Assembly: GCA_003049465.1 (NCBI GenBank)
Contig: PYSS01000003.1
Span: 310,001-374,000 of the forward strand
Source: Magnaporthiopsis rhizophila
Taxonomy: Eukaryota > Ascomycota > Sordariomycetes > Magnaporthales > Magnaporthaceae
Reading direction: 5' to 3'
DNA length: 64,000 bases
Shown: positions 34,225-44,911 of the stretch, piece by piece
Numbering within the stretch: position 1 is the first letter of the stretch
Layout of the letters: each line of letters begins with the position of its first letter
Program-made: the position numbers and the translations under genes
The notes under the pieces: model-generated
The model's database searches: none
What the model saw: only the letters and a program-made list of their open reading frames with translations
Told to the model about the DNA's origin: nothing

Positions 34225-35629
34225 ATGCCACCCAAAAACATGGGAGCCTTCCTCGTGGCCGCAAAGGCACGGCCTCTGGATGTCCGCGAAGCGCCGTATC
34301 CTGGTCCTGGACCAGGCGAGATCGTCGTCAAGAACGCGGCCATCGCCTTGAACCCGTGAGGTCCTTGTCCCCCTGCGCGATTCACGAGAAAGATAAATAC
34401 CTAACCAAAGCGGCGTCCCATGCCCCGTAGTATCGATTATATCAAACAGGCCCTGGGGAACTTCCTGTATTCCCACATCAAGTATCCCTTCATCACGGGC
34501 TGTGATGTGGCAGGAGTGGTACCAGATCTACACATCTACACATGGAGTACGTGTTGAAGCTTTGATCGTGGCTAACCCATTTCGTCTCTCACTACCTAGG
34601 TGGTAGATGTCGGGCCCGATGTCACTCGCTTCAAGGTCGGCGACAGGGTGGTGGGCAACGCGCTCGGCATGGAGAAGAAGCACAACAAGTCGTCCATGTG
34701 TGGCTTCCAGCTGTACACGGTCCTACTCGCCAAAATGACCAGTCCCGTCCCAGAATTCATCTCGCTCGCCAGGGCGGCGGTGATCCCGCTGGGACTGTCG
34801 ACTGCGAGCTGCGGCCTGTTTCAGAGGGACCAGCTCGGCCTGCGGCACCCGTCTCCCAGCCGCCCGCAGCAAGAGAACGAAGCGCCGGAGGTTGTCCTGA
34901 TCTGGGGAGGATCTAGCAGCGTGGGCTGCAACGCGATACAGGTACGTGCCCAAGGTGCCTTCCATCTGGAGGGGAGGTTTCGGGTGACAAAGCAGCTGAT
35001 CATGGACGCCGCCGAACTCCACAAAAAAGCTGGCAACGGCGGCGGGCTACCAAGTCGTGACTACATGCTCGCCCAAGAACTTCGACCTGGTCCGGTCCCT
35101 CGGCGCAAAGGCCGCGTTCGACTACAAGAGCAAGACGGTCGTCGACGACGTGGTGCGCGAGTGCCGAGCCATGGGCGGCGTTGTGGCGGGGGCCATGTCC
35201 ATCGGGACGGGGGCGGCCGAGGCCTGCGTGGACGTGCTGGGCGCGTGTGGCGACGGCCCCAGCAGCAACCGGTTCGTCTCCATGGTCAGCTACCCCAACC
35301 CGCCGGACCCGGACGCCGGCGTGGCGGCGGGCATCCTGTACTTCATGCGGTGGTCGGCCTCCATGTGGCTCCGGACCACGCGCCACGGGGTCAAGACCAA
35401 GTTCGTGTGGGGCGTGTCGCTCGAGGACAACGAGGTCGGCAAGCTGGTCTACGAGGACTTTCTGCCGGCGGCGCTGCGGGACGGCGTCTTTGTGCCGGCG
35501 CCGGACCCGCAAATCATCGGGACCGATCTTGGTGCCATCCAGGACGGGCTGGACATGCTGAAAAAGGGGGTTTCGGCATCCAAGTTGGTGGTTTTGCTGG
35601 ACGCGGCGGAAGGCGCGGGGGTTAATTAG
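34225..35629 (+). CDS. Medium-chain dehydrogenase/reductase (zinc-binding ADH-like, quinone or enoyl reductase type)
   Basis: Exons 34225-34355, 34431-34518, 34600-34941 and 35030-35629, about 386 residues. The GroES-like part reads MGAFLVAAKARPLDVREAPY, GPGPGEIVVKNAAIALNPID and TGCDVAG, then RFKVGDRVVGNALG. The Rossmann part has EVVLIWGGSSSVGCNAIQ, GYQVVTTCSPKNFDLVRSLG and AKAAFDYKS. The cysteine/histidine set of zinc-dependent alcohol dehydrogenases is missing, so a zinc-free NADPH reductase of the CipB or trans-enoyl-reductase group is more likely. No polyketide synthase is near, so a partner role there is not supported. The second intron (donor GTACCA) is the least certain junction. Confidence 0.82.
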
Positions 35630-36430
35630 GATGTTGTTATTTCTGGCAATGCGTGGGCGTTCCTGGGGTGTTTATTGGCTGCTTGGGCTTTCCGCATTCG
35701 AGTCGGATTGATTGATGTCGTCAAGTTGCAGCTTTGCTGTGCGTTGATGATGTGCGCCCAGTTCAGGCTGCTGACTGCCTGGCTGGCTCGACTGACGCTA
35801 GAATCTGCCCTGATCGGAAGCAATTCAACAACAAAGGGATCGCTCCCCACTGCTGTGTCCGATCCAGGCAGGCGTCATCATTAATGCCTTCTGGCAGGGT
35901 TACATTACCGCCCTGGCAGGCGGCCCGACGGCGTCAGGTGGATCATTGTGGGTGCTGACGTGCTGACAGTGGCAGCCCCTTTCCCGTTCAATACGGACTT
36001 CCTTTGCCAGTCTCTCCAGGCACCATCATCAAACCACGGCGACGGTCTATCGACGCAGTTTTCTGCAGTCTTCCATTCGTTTGTCTGCCAATACGATCGC
36101 TTGAATGCGCCTTCTTGAATGCGAAAAGCAAGATCACAGATCCATACCGGGTATCCGAGATTGGCCCCCGTAGCACAGACGGAAACCACGATCACAACCC
36201 CCACTCGTTCAATTTCCGTCGCGCGAATCGGGCAGCCCGAGTCGCCGCCCGCCGTCATCCCTGGCGCCGATTGCGCATCGCAAAAGAGAAGGACAAGGAG
36301 TTGTCCGGACGAAGGACAGACCGTCGCTCACAGTCGTACCGCCATACGTCCGCCTTGGGCTGCGCAGTAATGTCGCCTGCGCCCTCGCACCGTCCCGCTT
36401 GCCGCAACTGAGCCGCACGAGACAGCGGCC
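35630..36430. other. Intergenic region upstream of P4-ATPase
   Basis: No gene, repeat or RNA recognised; presumed promoter of the P4-ATPase gene. Confidence 0.5.
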
Positions 36431-39400
36431 ATGCATCAGGCTAGCAATGGCTCCGATGTCGCGCCCCAGCACTTCTCTTCCGTGGACGGCGCAAAGCTGC
36501 GACCCGTCGGCAGCCGTCAGACTGGCTGTGCCGAAGCTGCGCCCGTAACTGGACCAAGTCCTGGCGGCGCCAACGGTCGTTGTTTTCGCGTGAGGGAATG
36601 GCTTCGGGATGCCGCGCAGGGTCGTCTTTTCCACAAGCCCCTGAAACCATCCAAGGATGGCCGTCGCATTCCGCTGCGAATCGCCCAGGGCACCGACCGT
36701 CTCATCGACGAGCGCCGGGACCACCCATACGTCTCCAACGCCATCCGGACGTCGAGGTATACGCTCTACAACTTTTTTCCGAAGCAGATCTGGTTCCAGT
36801 TCTCGCGCCTGAGCAACTTTTATTTCCTCTGCGTCGGCATCCCCCAGACCATTCCGGGCATCAGCACTACGGGAAACTTCACTACTATCCTGCCCTTGCT
36901 GTTTTTTGTCCTGCTCACCATCGTCAAGGAGGGCTACGACGATTACAAACGCCACAAGCTTGACAAGGTGGAGAATGCAAGGAGCGCAACCGTTCTCCGC
37001 CGCGTCGGTCATGATGCGTCTTTCAACGCCGACTCCCGGTCTTGGCTTGCCTGGCTGCGGCGCGCCCGCCGGCCCTCACGAGTGGAGGAGAAAAGAGAAA
37101 TGGCGGCCGACGGGCTGGACTGGAGGACCATCTGCTGGAGGGATGTCCAAGTAGGCGATGTGCTGCGGCTCGTCCGTGACGAGGACATTCCCGCAGATAT
37201 GGTCCTGCTCCAGGCCGAGAGCGACGACCACAACGCCTACGTCGAGACTATGGCCCTCGATGGCGAGACGAATCTGAAGAGCAAATTAGTCCCGGCCGAG
37301 TTGCAGCAGTTCGGTACCGTCTCCGAACTTCTCTCGTGCAACGCCGAGCTTGTGCTGGAGGACCCAAATCCGGACCTGTACCGGTTTGATGGACGGGTGA
37401 CCGTTGACGGCAAAACCTCACCTCTGACCCTTGGTGAGGTCCTGTACCGTGGCAGCACCGTGAGGAATACGCCAAGCGCCGTCGGAGTGGTCATTAACAC
37501 GGGTGAGGAGACCAAGATCAGAATGAACGCGAACCGCCACCCAGAGGCCAAGAAGCCGGCACTCGAAAAAATCACAAACAGAATTGTGCTCTCCTTGGTG
37601 GCGTACGTCTTCTCTGCCACAGCGGGCTGCTCAGTGGGCTATCTTCTGTGGCAGCGTTCGACGGAATACAACTCGTGGTACCTCAACAATGCCGGTGTCG
37701 CTGTCCAGGAGATCGTGGTTGGCTATGCCATCCACTTCAACAACATCATCCCCTTGTCGCTTTTCGTCACCCTCGAGATCACCAAGCTGTTCCAGAAGTT
37801 CATGCTGAACGCCGACATCGAAATGTACGACGAGGCCTCTAACACACCGGCCAAATGCAACACGAACACGATTCTAGAGAACCTTGGCCAGGTCGGCTAC
37901 ATATTTTCGGACAAGACCGGCACCCTGACGGAAAATGTCATGAAGTTCCGCAAGATGAGCATCGCGGGTGTTTCTTGGTTGCACACGATGGATATCGAGG
38001 AATTGAACGAGGCCCATGCACACCCATCTGGGTCTAATGTCGCATCTCCGGTTGAGCCTGTAGTCTCTGGCCGGGCAGATACAGGCAGGCCTATCGTGCC
38101 GTCGCGGAGGAGCATCACTATTCCGGAGGATGCCGAGCTGCCGAGCCCTTCCCCTGATGCTGCTTATCCGACCAGGGAGTTCGTTGGCTCTCCCGTCACA
38201 GCGCATCGAAGGTCCTCATCGCAGTGGAGGTCCACTGGCCGTCCCGACCTTGTGCAGCCCGAGCTTACCACCGAGGACCTCCTTGAGTACATGCGCCTGC
38301 GACCAAACTCGCCATTTGCGAAAATCACGACCGACTATCTTCTCGCCCTTGCGCTCTGTCACACCTGCCTGCCGGAAATAAAGGATGGCGAAATCGACTT
38401 CCAAGCCGCTTCCCCCGATGAACTCGCTCTCGTCAGAGCCGCGCAGGAGCTTGGCTTTCTTGTGATTCAGCGATCGACGCAGCGGATTACGCTGCAGATT
38501 ACAGCCAGTAGTGGATTACCGCCGACTCAGCATGTCTACGAGATACTGGATGTGATCGAGTTCAGCAGCAAAAGAAAACGAATGTCAATCATCGTTCGTG
38601 GGCCCGATGGACGCCTACTTCTTATCTGCAAGGGTGCGGATTCTATGATTCTCCCACGCCTCAGATTGGCGAATCTTGCAAGGCAAAAGGCACACGAGGC
38701 TCGCCAGAGTGCCGATCTCGAGAGGGAGGCCCTACGGCAAAGCGCACAGCTCGAGCCCAGGAGCAGCCTCGGAGGGAGGCCGAGCCTGAGCTTGCGCCAT
38801 GGCCATAGCGTCGCTCACCGTCACCCGGAAGCAGGATCATCCTCGGGGTTGATGCTACCGGCAGCGAGCAGTCGGAGCAAGTCTTTCGAGGCTAACAAGG
38901 CTCGGCGCTCTGCCGATCTTATGCGACCCGCGTTGCATCTCCGCACGCTATCGTTCGATCTGAACAGGTCTCCGGCGGGTCCATCAAGCTCGCAGCTCTC
39001 GCCGCAGCTGTTTACGCCTCTTCCGTCCAAGTTCTCGCCGCTAGAGGATCCATCCATCAGCGACGATGACACGGTTTTCACGCGCTGCTTCAAGCATTTG
39101 GATGAGTTTGCCTCCGAAGGCCTTCGAACTCTTCTGTACGCCCAGAGAACGTTTTCGGAAGATGAGTATGCTGCGTGGAAAAAGCTCTACCTCGAGGCGA
39201 CCACGAGTCTCGTCGATCGACAGGACAGAATCGAAAGCGTGGGTGAAATGATCGAACAAAATCTTGCCTTGGTTGGCGCGACCGCGATCGAGGATAAGCT
39301 GCAAAAGGGCGTGCCCGAAACCATTGACAAGCTGAGGCGTGCCAATATCAAGATCTGGATGTTGACGGGTGACAAACGCGAGACTGCCATCAACATTGCG

Positions 39401-41116
39401 CATTCGGCGCGTATCTGCAAGCCATATTCGGATATCCACATCTTGGACTCGGCCAGGGGCGATGTCGAGTCTCAGCTCTTGGGCATCGCAGACGAGCTGC
39501 GTGACCAGCACCGCGCCAAACGTGACGGGCTTATCGGCAACATCCATAGCGTGCTTGTCGTGGACGGCCAAACGTTGGGCGAAATTGAGCAGTCGCCCAC
39601 CTTGACAGATCTGTTTTACGTCCTCGTGCCCGGCGTCGACAGCGTCATCTGTTGCCGGGCTTCACCCGCGCAAAAGGCGCTCCTAGTAAAGGGTGTGCGA
39701 AAGCGAATAATCCAGCCAGGAGAGAATCTCTCCTTCTCATCCTTCTTCCGGAGCGCCTCCCCTAGAGGCACTCTGCTCACGCTGGCCATTGGAGACGGCG
39801 GCAATGACCTGGCCATGCTTGCCGAGGCGCATGTTGGTGTTGGGATCTCGGGTCGCGAGGGACTGCAAGCCGCTCGCGTGGCCGATTACAGTATCGCGCA
39901 GTTCCGATTCCTGGCAAGGTTGCTTCTTGTTCATGGCCGCTGGAACTATGCGCGCACTGCGCGATTCGTAAGTCCTAGGAAGCCACTTGTTCTGTTTTTG
40001 CTCCTTTATATAAGCCACCAGCCAGCCACTAACTCGGGGGTTGTTCGACAAGGTTCTGGCCACTTTCTGGAAAGAGATGTACTTTTACACCGGCACCATC
40101 GCGTTCCAGTATTTTGTCGGCTATACGGGGACATCGCTCTACGAAATGTGGAGCTTGACGGCACTCAACACTCTCTTCACGTCGTTGTGTACCATCTCGC
40201 CTGCGCTGTGGGAGCAGGACCTCTCGGCCACCACACTGCTGGCCGTCCCCGAGCTGTATTCGTTCGGTCAACGAGACTTGGGGCTCAGCACCTCGAAGTA
40301 CCTGGGCTGGATGATCGGTGGCGTTTTCGAGGGGCTCGTTACATTTTTCGGATGTCTCGCTGGCGCCGGAATCTACAACGTCGTGGGGGACAAGGGCCTT
40401 TACGCTGTCGGAAATCTGGCCTTTAGTGTCGCCATGATGTGGATCAACTGGAAGCTTCTGTGGGTAACCCTTTTCTTTTGTTTTTCTTTTCTTTCTTTTA
40501 CTTTCCACAAGGGACAGTGGCTGACCACAGAGTATTTTGATCGCGCAGTATCATCGAGACGCATCACAAGAACTGGGTCATATTGGGCTCATTTATCGTC
40601 ACGGCTGCCGGCTGGTGGGTATGGCAGGCCTTTCTCTCTGGGGTCTATGCTCCTCCGCCGTCGCCGTATGCGGTCCGTGGCAGCTTAACCGAAGGCTTCG
40701 GACACGAACTGAGCTGGTGGCTATCCCTCATCGTGATTCTGGCGGCACTTTTCGTGGTCGAAACGGCCTACAAGGCGCTCAAGCGGCAGCTCGTGGTACT
40801 GGGCGTTTTGAGCCGGCAGCGGAAGTTTCGCAAGCAACTGTTTGGTGCCTGGCTCCAGGGCAGCAGCCGCCAACCTGCCGTCGTCGTTGCGGCCGAGGCT
40901 CCATCCGCCCCGGAGCAGATCCAGACGCAGCAGGATGAGGACGAGGAGGACTTGGATCTGGAGCTCTGGCAGGAGCTGGAACAAGATCCGGAAATACGCG
41001 CGAGGCTCGAGAAGCTCGCGTGGGCAGACGAAAACGCAGACGAACCTGATGGCGACGACGACGACGACGATAATGGTAATTTTGAGGTTTTGAGGGCAGA
41101 GGGTGTCATAATATGA
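36431..41116 (+). CDS. P4-ATPase phospholipid flippase, probably Dnf3-like
   Basis: Exons 36431-39967, 40053-40459 and 40549-41116, about 1503 residues. TM1-2 are in FSRLSNFYFLCVGIPQTIPG and ILPLLFFVLLTIVKEGYDDY. The actuator motif DGET is at ~277-280; TM4 has NNIIPLSLFVTLEITK, a PLSL variant of the P4 PISL motif; phosphorylation site SDKTGTLTENVMKFRK with Asp at ~494; then FSSKRKRMSIIVRGPDGRLL, MLTGDKRETAINIAHSARIC and GDGGNDLAMLAEAHVGVGIS. About 90 residues of Ser/Arg-rich sequence (near 760-870), including two RxSADL motifs, are inserted in the nucleotide-binding domain and may be a phosphoregulated loop. The C-terminus is acidic. P4-ATPases flip lipids to the cytosolic leaflet. The SWLH after the phosphorylation site favours Dnf3 over Drs2 or Neo1; subfamily is moderate confidence. 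Confidence 0.88.
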
Positions 41117-41663
41117 TCCCTTGCTCCGACCGGTTAGGTTTTTTCCTTCTGTGTCCGCGGCACAGCGATCGTTTGTATATTTTGAACGGAAGGGCTGGCT
41201 TTTGTTTTCACGATACCCCTGGGATTAGTGGCGGTATACACACTCTGGATAAACTGGCTCAGGATTATGTTCTTCGTGCTACAAGGTTATACATTTACAC
41301 GTCTGGTTGCTATAGAGTAAACAGTTAGAGATGGTGGTCTGGGTTTGTCGACGATATTTGGGAACGTTCAATTCACGTCATGGTTAAAGTGCGACTGATG
41401 CCCGATGAACAGGCCAATTGTGAAGAGTCGGAAATCATATTTACCCGCCAAAGACTCCGACTGAGACGCAAGAAGGGGGTACTCGAATACAAACAGGACG
41501 AAAACAAAACCGGTTTCCCACCAGGCCAAAGGCCAAACCCAGATGCCCAAGAACGCCGTCGCAATGCAGATGATATGATAAACAAAAGATAAAAGATAAA
41601 AAGAAACAGAACAGGGCATTTTCGGATATGCTCTTAACAGGGAGGACAGAAGACAAGACGAAG
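41117..41663. other. Convergent intergenic region
   Basis: 3' UTR space between the P4-ATPase and the SGNH hydrolase gene. No coding signal. Confidence 0.55.
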
Positions 41664-42611
41664 TTAGTTCTTCTTAATGTCCTTCTTGAGGTCCTTGATG
41701 GCGTCCTCGACCTTCTTGAACTCGTCCTGGATGATCTTGCGGATCTCGTCGAGCATCTTGGACTTTTGCTTGCTCAGCTTCTTCTTGGGCTTGTCGGCCA
41801 TCTTCTTGAGCTTCTGCTTGGCCTTGTCGGCCGCCTTCTTGACCTTGCCGCCGGGTCCGGCCAGGAGCTTGCGGCGGTCGGCCTCCTTGATGGCGTCCTC
41901 CCAGACCTCGGCCATCTTCTTGTAGCCCTTCTCGTTGGGGTGGGTGTCGTCGTGGTACTCGCTCTCGCCGTCCTTCTTGTCCGGGCTGGGCCCCTTGTCG
42001 AACATGTTGACGAGCACGACGCGCTTCTTCTCCTTGATCAGCTTGTTGACGGCGCGCTCGATCTGCGTGTTGATCTTCTTGACGCGCTCCTCGGCGTCCT
42101 TGTTGCGGTTGTGCACCAGCGTCGAGGCCAGCACGACGGTGCGCGGCCCGCCCCGCTTGAGGATCTCCTTGACCAGGTCCTCGTAGCGGTCGCCGGCCTT
42201 GTCGATGTCCTTGTTCTGCACCGCGTCGTTGGTGCCGACGTTGAGCAGCACGATGGCCGGCTTGTTCTTCTCGACCGACGCCATCTGGTCCTTGAGGATC
42301 TCGTCGATGCGCTTGCCGGGCCAGCCCTCGACCTTATTCTCGGTGAAGTCGCCGTGCTCGCGCTCGCCCACCATCTCGACCTTGTTCTTGCCCTCCTTGA
42401 GCCGCCGCACCAGCTCCTGCCGGTACCCGCCCGTCTTGTCCGAGCCCTGCCCGTACGTGATGGAGGCGCCCAGCGCCATGATCCGGAGCGTCCTGTCCTT
42501 GCCCAGGATCTGCTTGCTGTCGCGCGCCTGGAGCGGCGTCGCGTCGGGGTAGGTGGCGGCGATGACCCCCGTGGCCGAGAGGAGGCCGAGGAGGATGGCT
42601 TTTGCGTGCAT
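41664..42611 (-). CDS. Secreted SGNH/GDSL hydrolase with lysine-rich C-terminal tail
   Basis: Single exon, 315 residues. A signal peptide is visible (MHAKAILLGLLSATGVIA, cleavage near 18-20). The SGNH blocks are complete: block I RIMALGASITYGQG with Ser at ~50 (GAS instead of GDS), Gly in VEGWPGKR, block III VGTNDA with Asn at ~128, and block V DDTHPNEKG with Asp ~222 and His ~224. This is close to the family-3 carbohydrate esterases and related fungal acetyl esterases, but substrate is not deducible. After residue ~250 there is a tail of about 63 residues with 23 lysines, first basic (KVKKAADKAKQKLKK), then amphipathic helical (IQDEFKKVEDAIKDLKKDIK). Such a tail is unusual and could bind polyanions, membranes or cell wall. 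Confidence 0.85.
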   Translation of the reverse strand: MHAKAILLGLLSATGVIAATYPDATPLQARDSKQILGKDRTLRIMALGASITYGQGSDKTGGYRQELVRRLKEGKNKVEMVGEREHGDFTENKVEGWPGKRIDEILKDQMASVEKNKPAIVLLNVGTNDAVQNKDIDKAGDRYEDLVKEILKRGGPRTVVLASTLVHNRNKDAEERVKKINTQIERAVNKLIKEKKRVVLVNMFDKGPSPDKKDGESEYHDDTHPNEKGYKKMAEVWEDAIKEADRRKLLAGPGGKVKKAADKAKQKLKKMADKPKKKLSKQKSKMLDEIRKIIQDEFKKVEDAIKDLKKDIKKN

Positions 42612-43678
42612 TGTGATGGGGGTAGTGGTGTAGGATTCTGTTCTTTGGGGTTATTGGAGTGGTGGTTGTTTTGGTGTGAGGATGATAATGATGAAAACGG
42701 AAGACGATAACATGCAACATCACAGCCATTTACGCAGATAGATATACGAGAATTACGGCTACAGCCTAGACAGGCAGCGAGAGGCAGTTGGGCGTTAACA
42801 ATAGTAATTCCACGTCTTACTGGCGGCGGCTGCTGATGGCCGCCTTGCATCGCGAGGCTGGGGACTCGTGCTGTGCCCGTGTGCCACTGCGCTGCGCGGC
42901 TAGGGGAGAGACGAGCGAGGGATTGCCGCCATCGGAAACCCCCTGCAAAGGATTCCGATGATTTGATCTCTATAACACAGCCATTTTAGAGCGCGGTTGT
43001 GCGAGGTGATGACGTGTGGTGTGGCAACCTAATCTGAAGACAGACGGCAGCGAGAGCTGTGAGACTCTGGTGTGGCGGCACAGCCTCGATCGGTGCAGTA
43101 AGCAGCACCGGTTCGATTCCGCAGCAAAGATCTTGGGCTGCGCCTTCCAATTTAGAATCCGAGAAATTTCGCACTCTGGAATTATTCGGATCGCTCAGAT
43201 GCAAAAGGGGGAGAGAACTCAATTCCCCATCCTCGGAGCACGCGACCAGGAACCACACCGGCAAAAACCGTTGGAATCTCGAAATAGCAGAGCCAACCTA
43301 GACGTCATCCGCCAAAGCCCATCTCTAGACCGAACTCCATTTGCGCCAAACATAGACTCGGCGCTCCACAGGCATCACCGCGCATATCCGTAAACGATCG
43401 ACCGAATTGGCGATCTGACTGGGATCGACACCCTCACGCTGGCGAAATGGACCAAAAGGGAACAAAAAAAAAGGCGAAACAGCTGGATTGCTGAGATTCT
43501 TCCAGGGCTGGCCACTGCCTCCGAAATCTCCCAGGACCCGCCCAGGAGACTACCTAGCCGCTTACCTTACCTAGCTATCACGCGGCAGGGCAAGGCTGAT
43601 GTGTGCTGCCAAAAAAGGGTGAAACTATGACAGCAGTGGAGGAAACAAAACGATCCTGGGGGCTCGCGTGGCCGTCCT
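42612..43678. other. Intergenic region between two minus-strand genes
   Basis: Promoter of the SGNH hydrolase and 3' region of the gelsolin-like gene. A GGTTCGATTCC string at 43109-43119 looks like a tRNA B box but no cloverleaf forms. No gene. Confidence 0.5.
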
Positions 43679-44911
43679 CTACACCTGGAGCAACCGGGAA
43701 AACGCCGGCCCCTCGTCGCCCTGCCTTACTGTGGCGATCGGGGTAAGGAACACGTCGTCGCTGTGCCCGTCCTGGCAAAGGACGTTCCGGACGTAGTGTT
43801 GGGCAACTCTGAACCATGCCGCCTTCTCTGCCCTGCTGGCTCCCAGGCCGACCCAGACCCAGATCTCTCGCCCTTCGTCGTCCAGCAGGAAAACGTCGTC
43901 GCCATCCAGGTCGCCGGCAGAGATGGGCTCCCCGTCCTTGACGAGCGTGAACTGCAGACTTCCGGAGGTGTCGCTGAGCCGGTATAGGCGGCGCGGCCGG
44001 CGCCGCTGCTGCTCCGCCATGGCCGCCCCGACAGACTCGACGGGCTTGGCGCAGCGGAACGAGTGCGAGGGGCCAAACTCGTCTCCGCCGCCAAGCATGT
44101 TGACCACGAGGCCAGAGCGCGATTCCGTCTGCGCCAGCACCTCGACCTCGACGTGCTTGGCCAGCGTCATGTCGTGGACCACCTGCGCGGCCTTGGCCTT
44201 CTCCATGGGCGAGCACTCGCGGCCCTGCCACACCCAGAGCTTGACGCCGGTGTCGAGGATGAAGACGTCCTTGTCGTCCAGGCTCGCCGCGCTCGGCTCC
44301 ACCTCGTGCACGACGACCGAGTCGCGTCCCGGGCCGCCGCCGGGGAGCTTGAAGACGCGCAGCAGCGTCGCAATCTCTTCCTTGTCCCCTTCGTCCTGCT
44401 CCACGTGCCGGAACCCGGAGCGGACGCCGCCGGAGCGGATCTGCAGGCGCGGGAACAGCTCGACGAACTCGTCCGACGGGCTCTGTTGCAGCTCGCGGTG
44501 CTGCGTGGCGCGGCCGTGCAGGAACTCGTCCAGCTCGACCGTCTTGTAGGCGGCCGTGCCGGCCTCGTCCTGGGTCGTGTGGCGGCCCAGCCAGAAGAAG
44601 ATGTCGTGGCCCAGCCGCTTCTGCGCGTCGGGCTCGTCCTTGCTGCCGACCCGGTACGAGTGCAGCACGATGAAGCTGTCGCCGTCGTAGAACTGGCCGT
44701 ACTTTTCCCGCGGCCACGGCACGACCTCGAACTGCTCGATGCGCCACACGAACAGGCCCGGCTCGACGCCGACGCGGCCGTCGTTCCAGGCCGGCTCCGT
44801 GGCGGCCGAGTTGAACTTGACCTGGTGGTCGATGTCGCTCCCGATCAGCTCCACGTTGCTGTCCTTGATGTCATACTCCTTGAGGTGCACGAGTCCCTGG
44901 TTTGGCGCCAT
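43679..44911 (-). CDS. Severin/fragmin-type actin-binding protein (gelsolin family)
   Basis: Single exon, 410 residues, the size of three-domain gelsolins such as severin and fragmin. Repeat 1: VEPGLFVWRIEQFEVVPWPR, GQFYDGDSFIVLHSY, DIFFWLGRHTTQDEAGTAAY. Repeat 2: DKDVFILDTGVKLWVWQGRE, CSPMEKAKAAQVVHD. Repeat 3: LDGDDVFLLDDEGREIWVWV, SRAEKAAWFRVAQHYVRN. Each has the D-x-F-I/L-L-D core and the W-x-G motif of the fold. Such proteins sever or cap actin filaments in a calcium-dependent way in the cytosol. The calcium ligands look preserved in repeat 1 (GDS) but this was not modelled. Spurious high-GC frames overlap it on both strands. Confidence 0.92.
   Translation of the reverse strand: MAPNQGLVHLKEYDIKDSNVELIGSDIDHQVKFNSAATEPAWNDGRVGVEPGLFVWRIEQFEVVPWPREKYGQFYDGDSFIVLHSYRVGSKDEPDAQKRLGHDIFFWLGRHTTQDEAGTAAYKTVELDEFLHGRATQHRELQQSPSDEFVELFPRLQIRSGGVRSGFRHVEQDEGDKEEIATLLRVFKLPGGGPGRDSVVVHEVEPSAASLDDKDVFILDTGVKLWVWQGRECSPMEKAKAAQVVHDMTLAKHVEVEVLAQTESRSGLVVNMLGGGDEFGPSHSFRCAKPVESVGAAMAEQQRRRPRRLYRLSDTSGSLQFTLVKDGEPISAGDLDGDDVFLLDDEGREIWVWVGLGASRAEKAAWFRVAQHYVRNVLCQDGHSDDVFLTPIATVRQGDEGPAFSRLLQV

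Noticed and set aside
34225..35629. Trans-enoyl reductase of a polyketide cluster
   Set aside because: The fold allows it, but no polyketide or peptide synthetase, transporter or tailoring gene is nearby.
42038..42850. 270-codon minus-strand frame over the SGNH hydrolase
   Set aside because: Arg/Ser/Thr-rich shadow frame of a GC-rich gene; the true gene has a signal peptide and complete SGNH motifs in another frame.
43060..43130. B-box-like GGTTCGATTCC suggesting a tRNA
   Set aside because: Only three of five T-stem pairs form, and no D arm or acceptor stem could be found.
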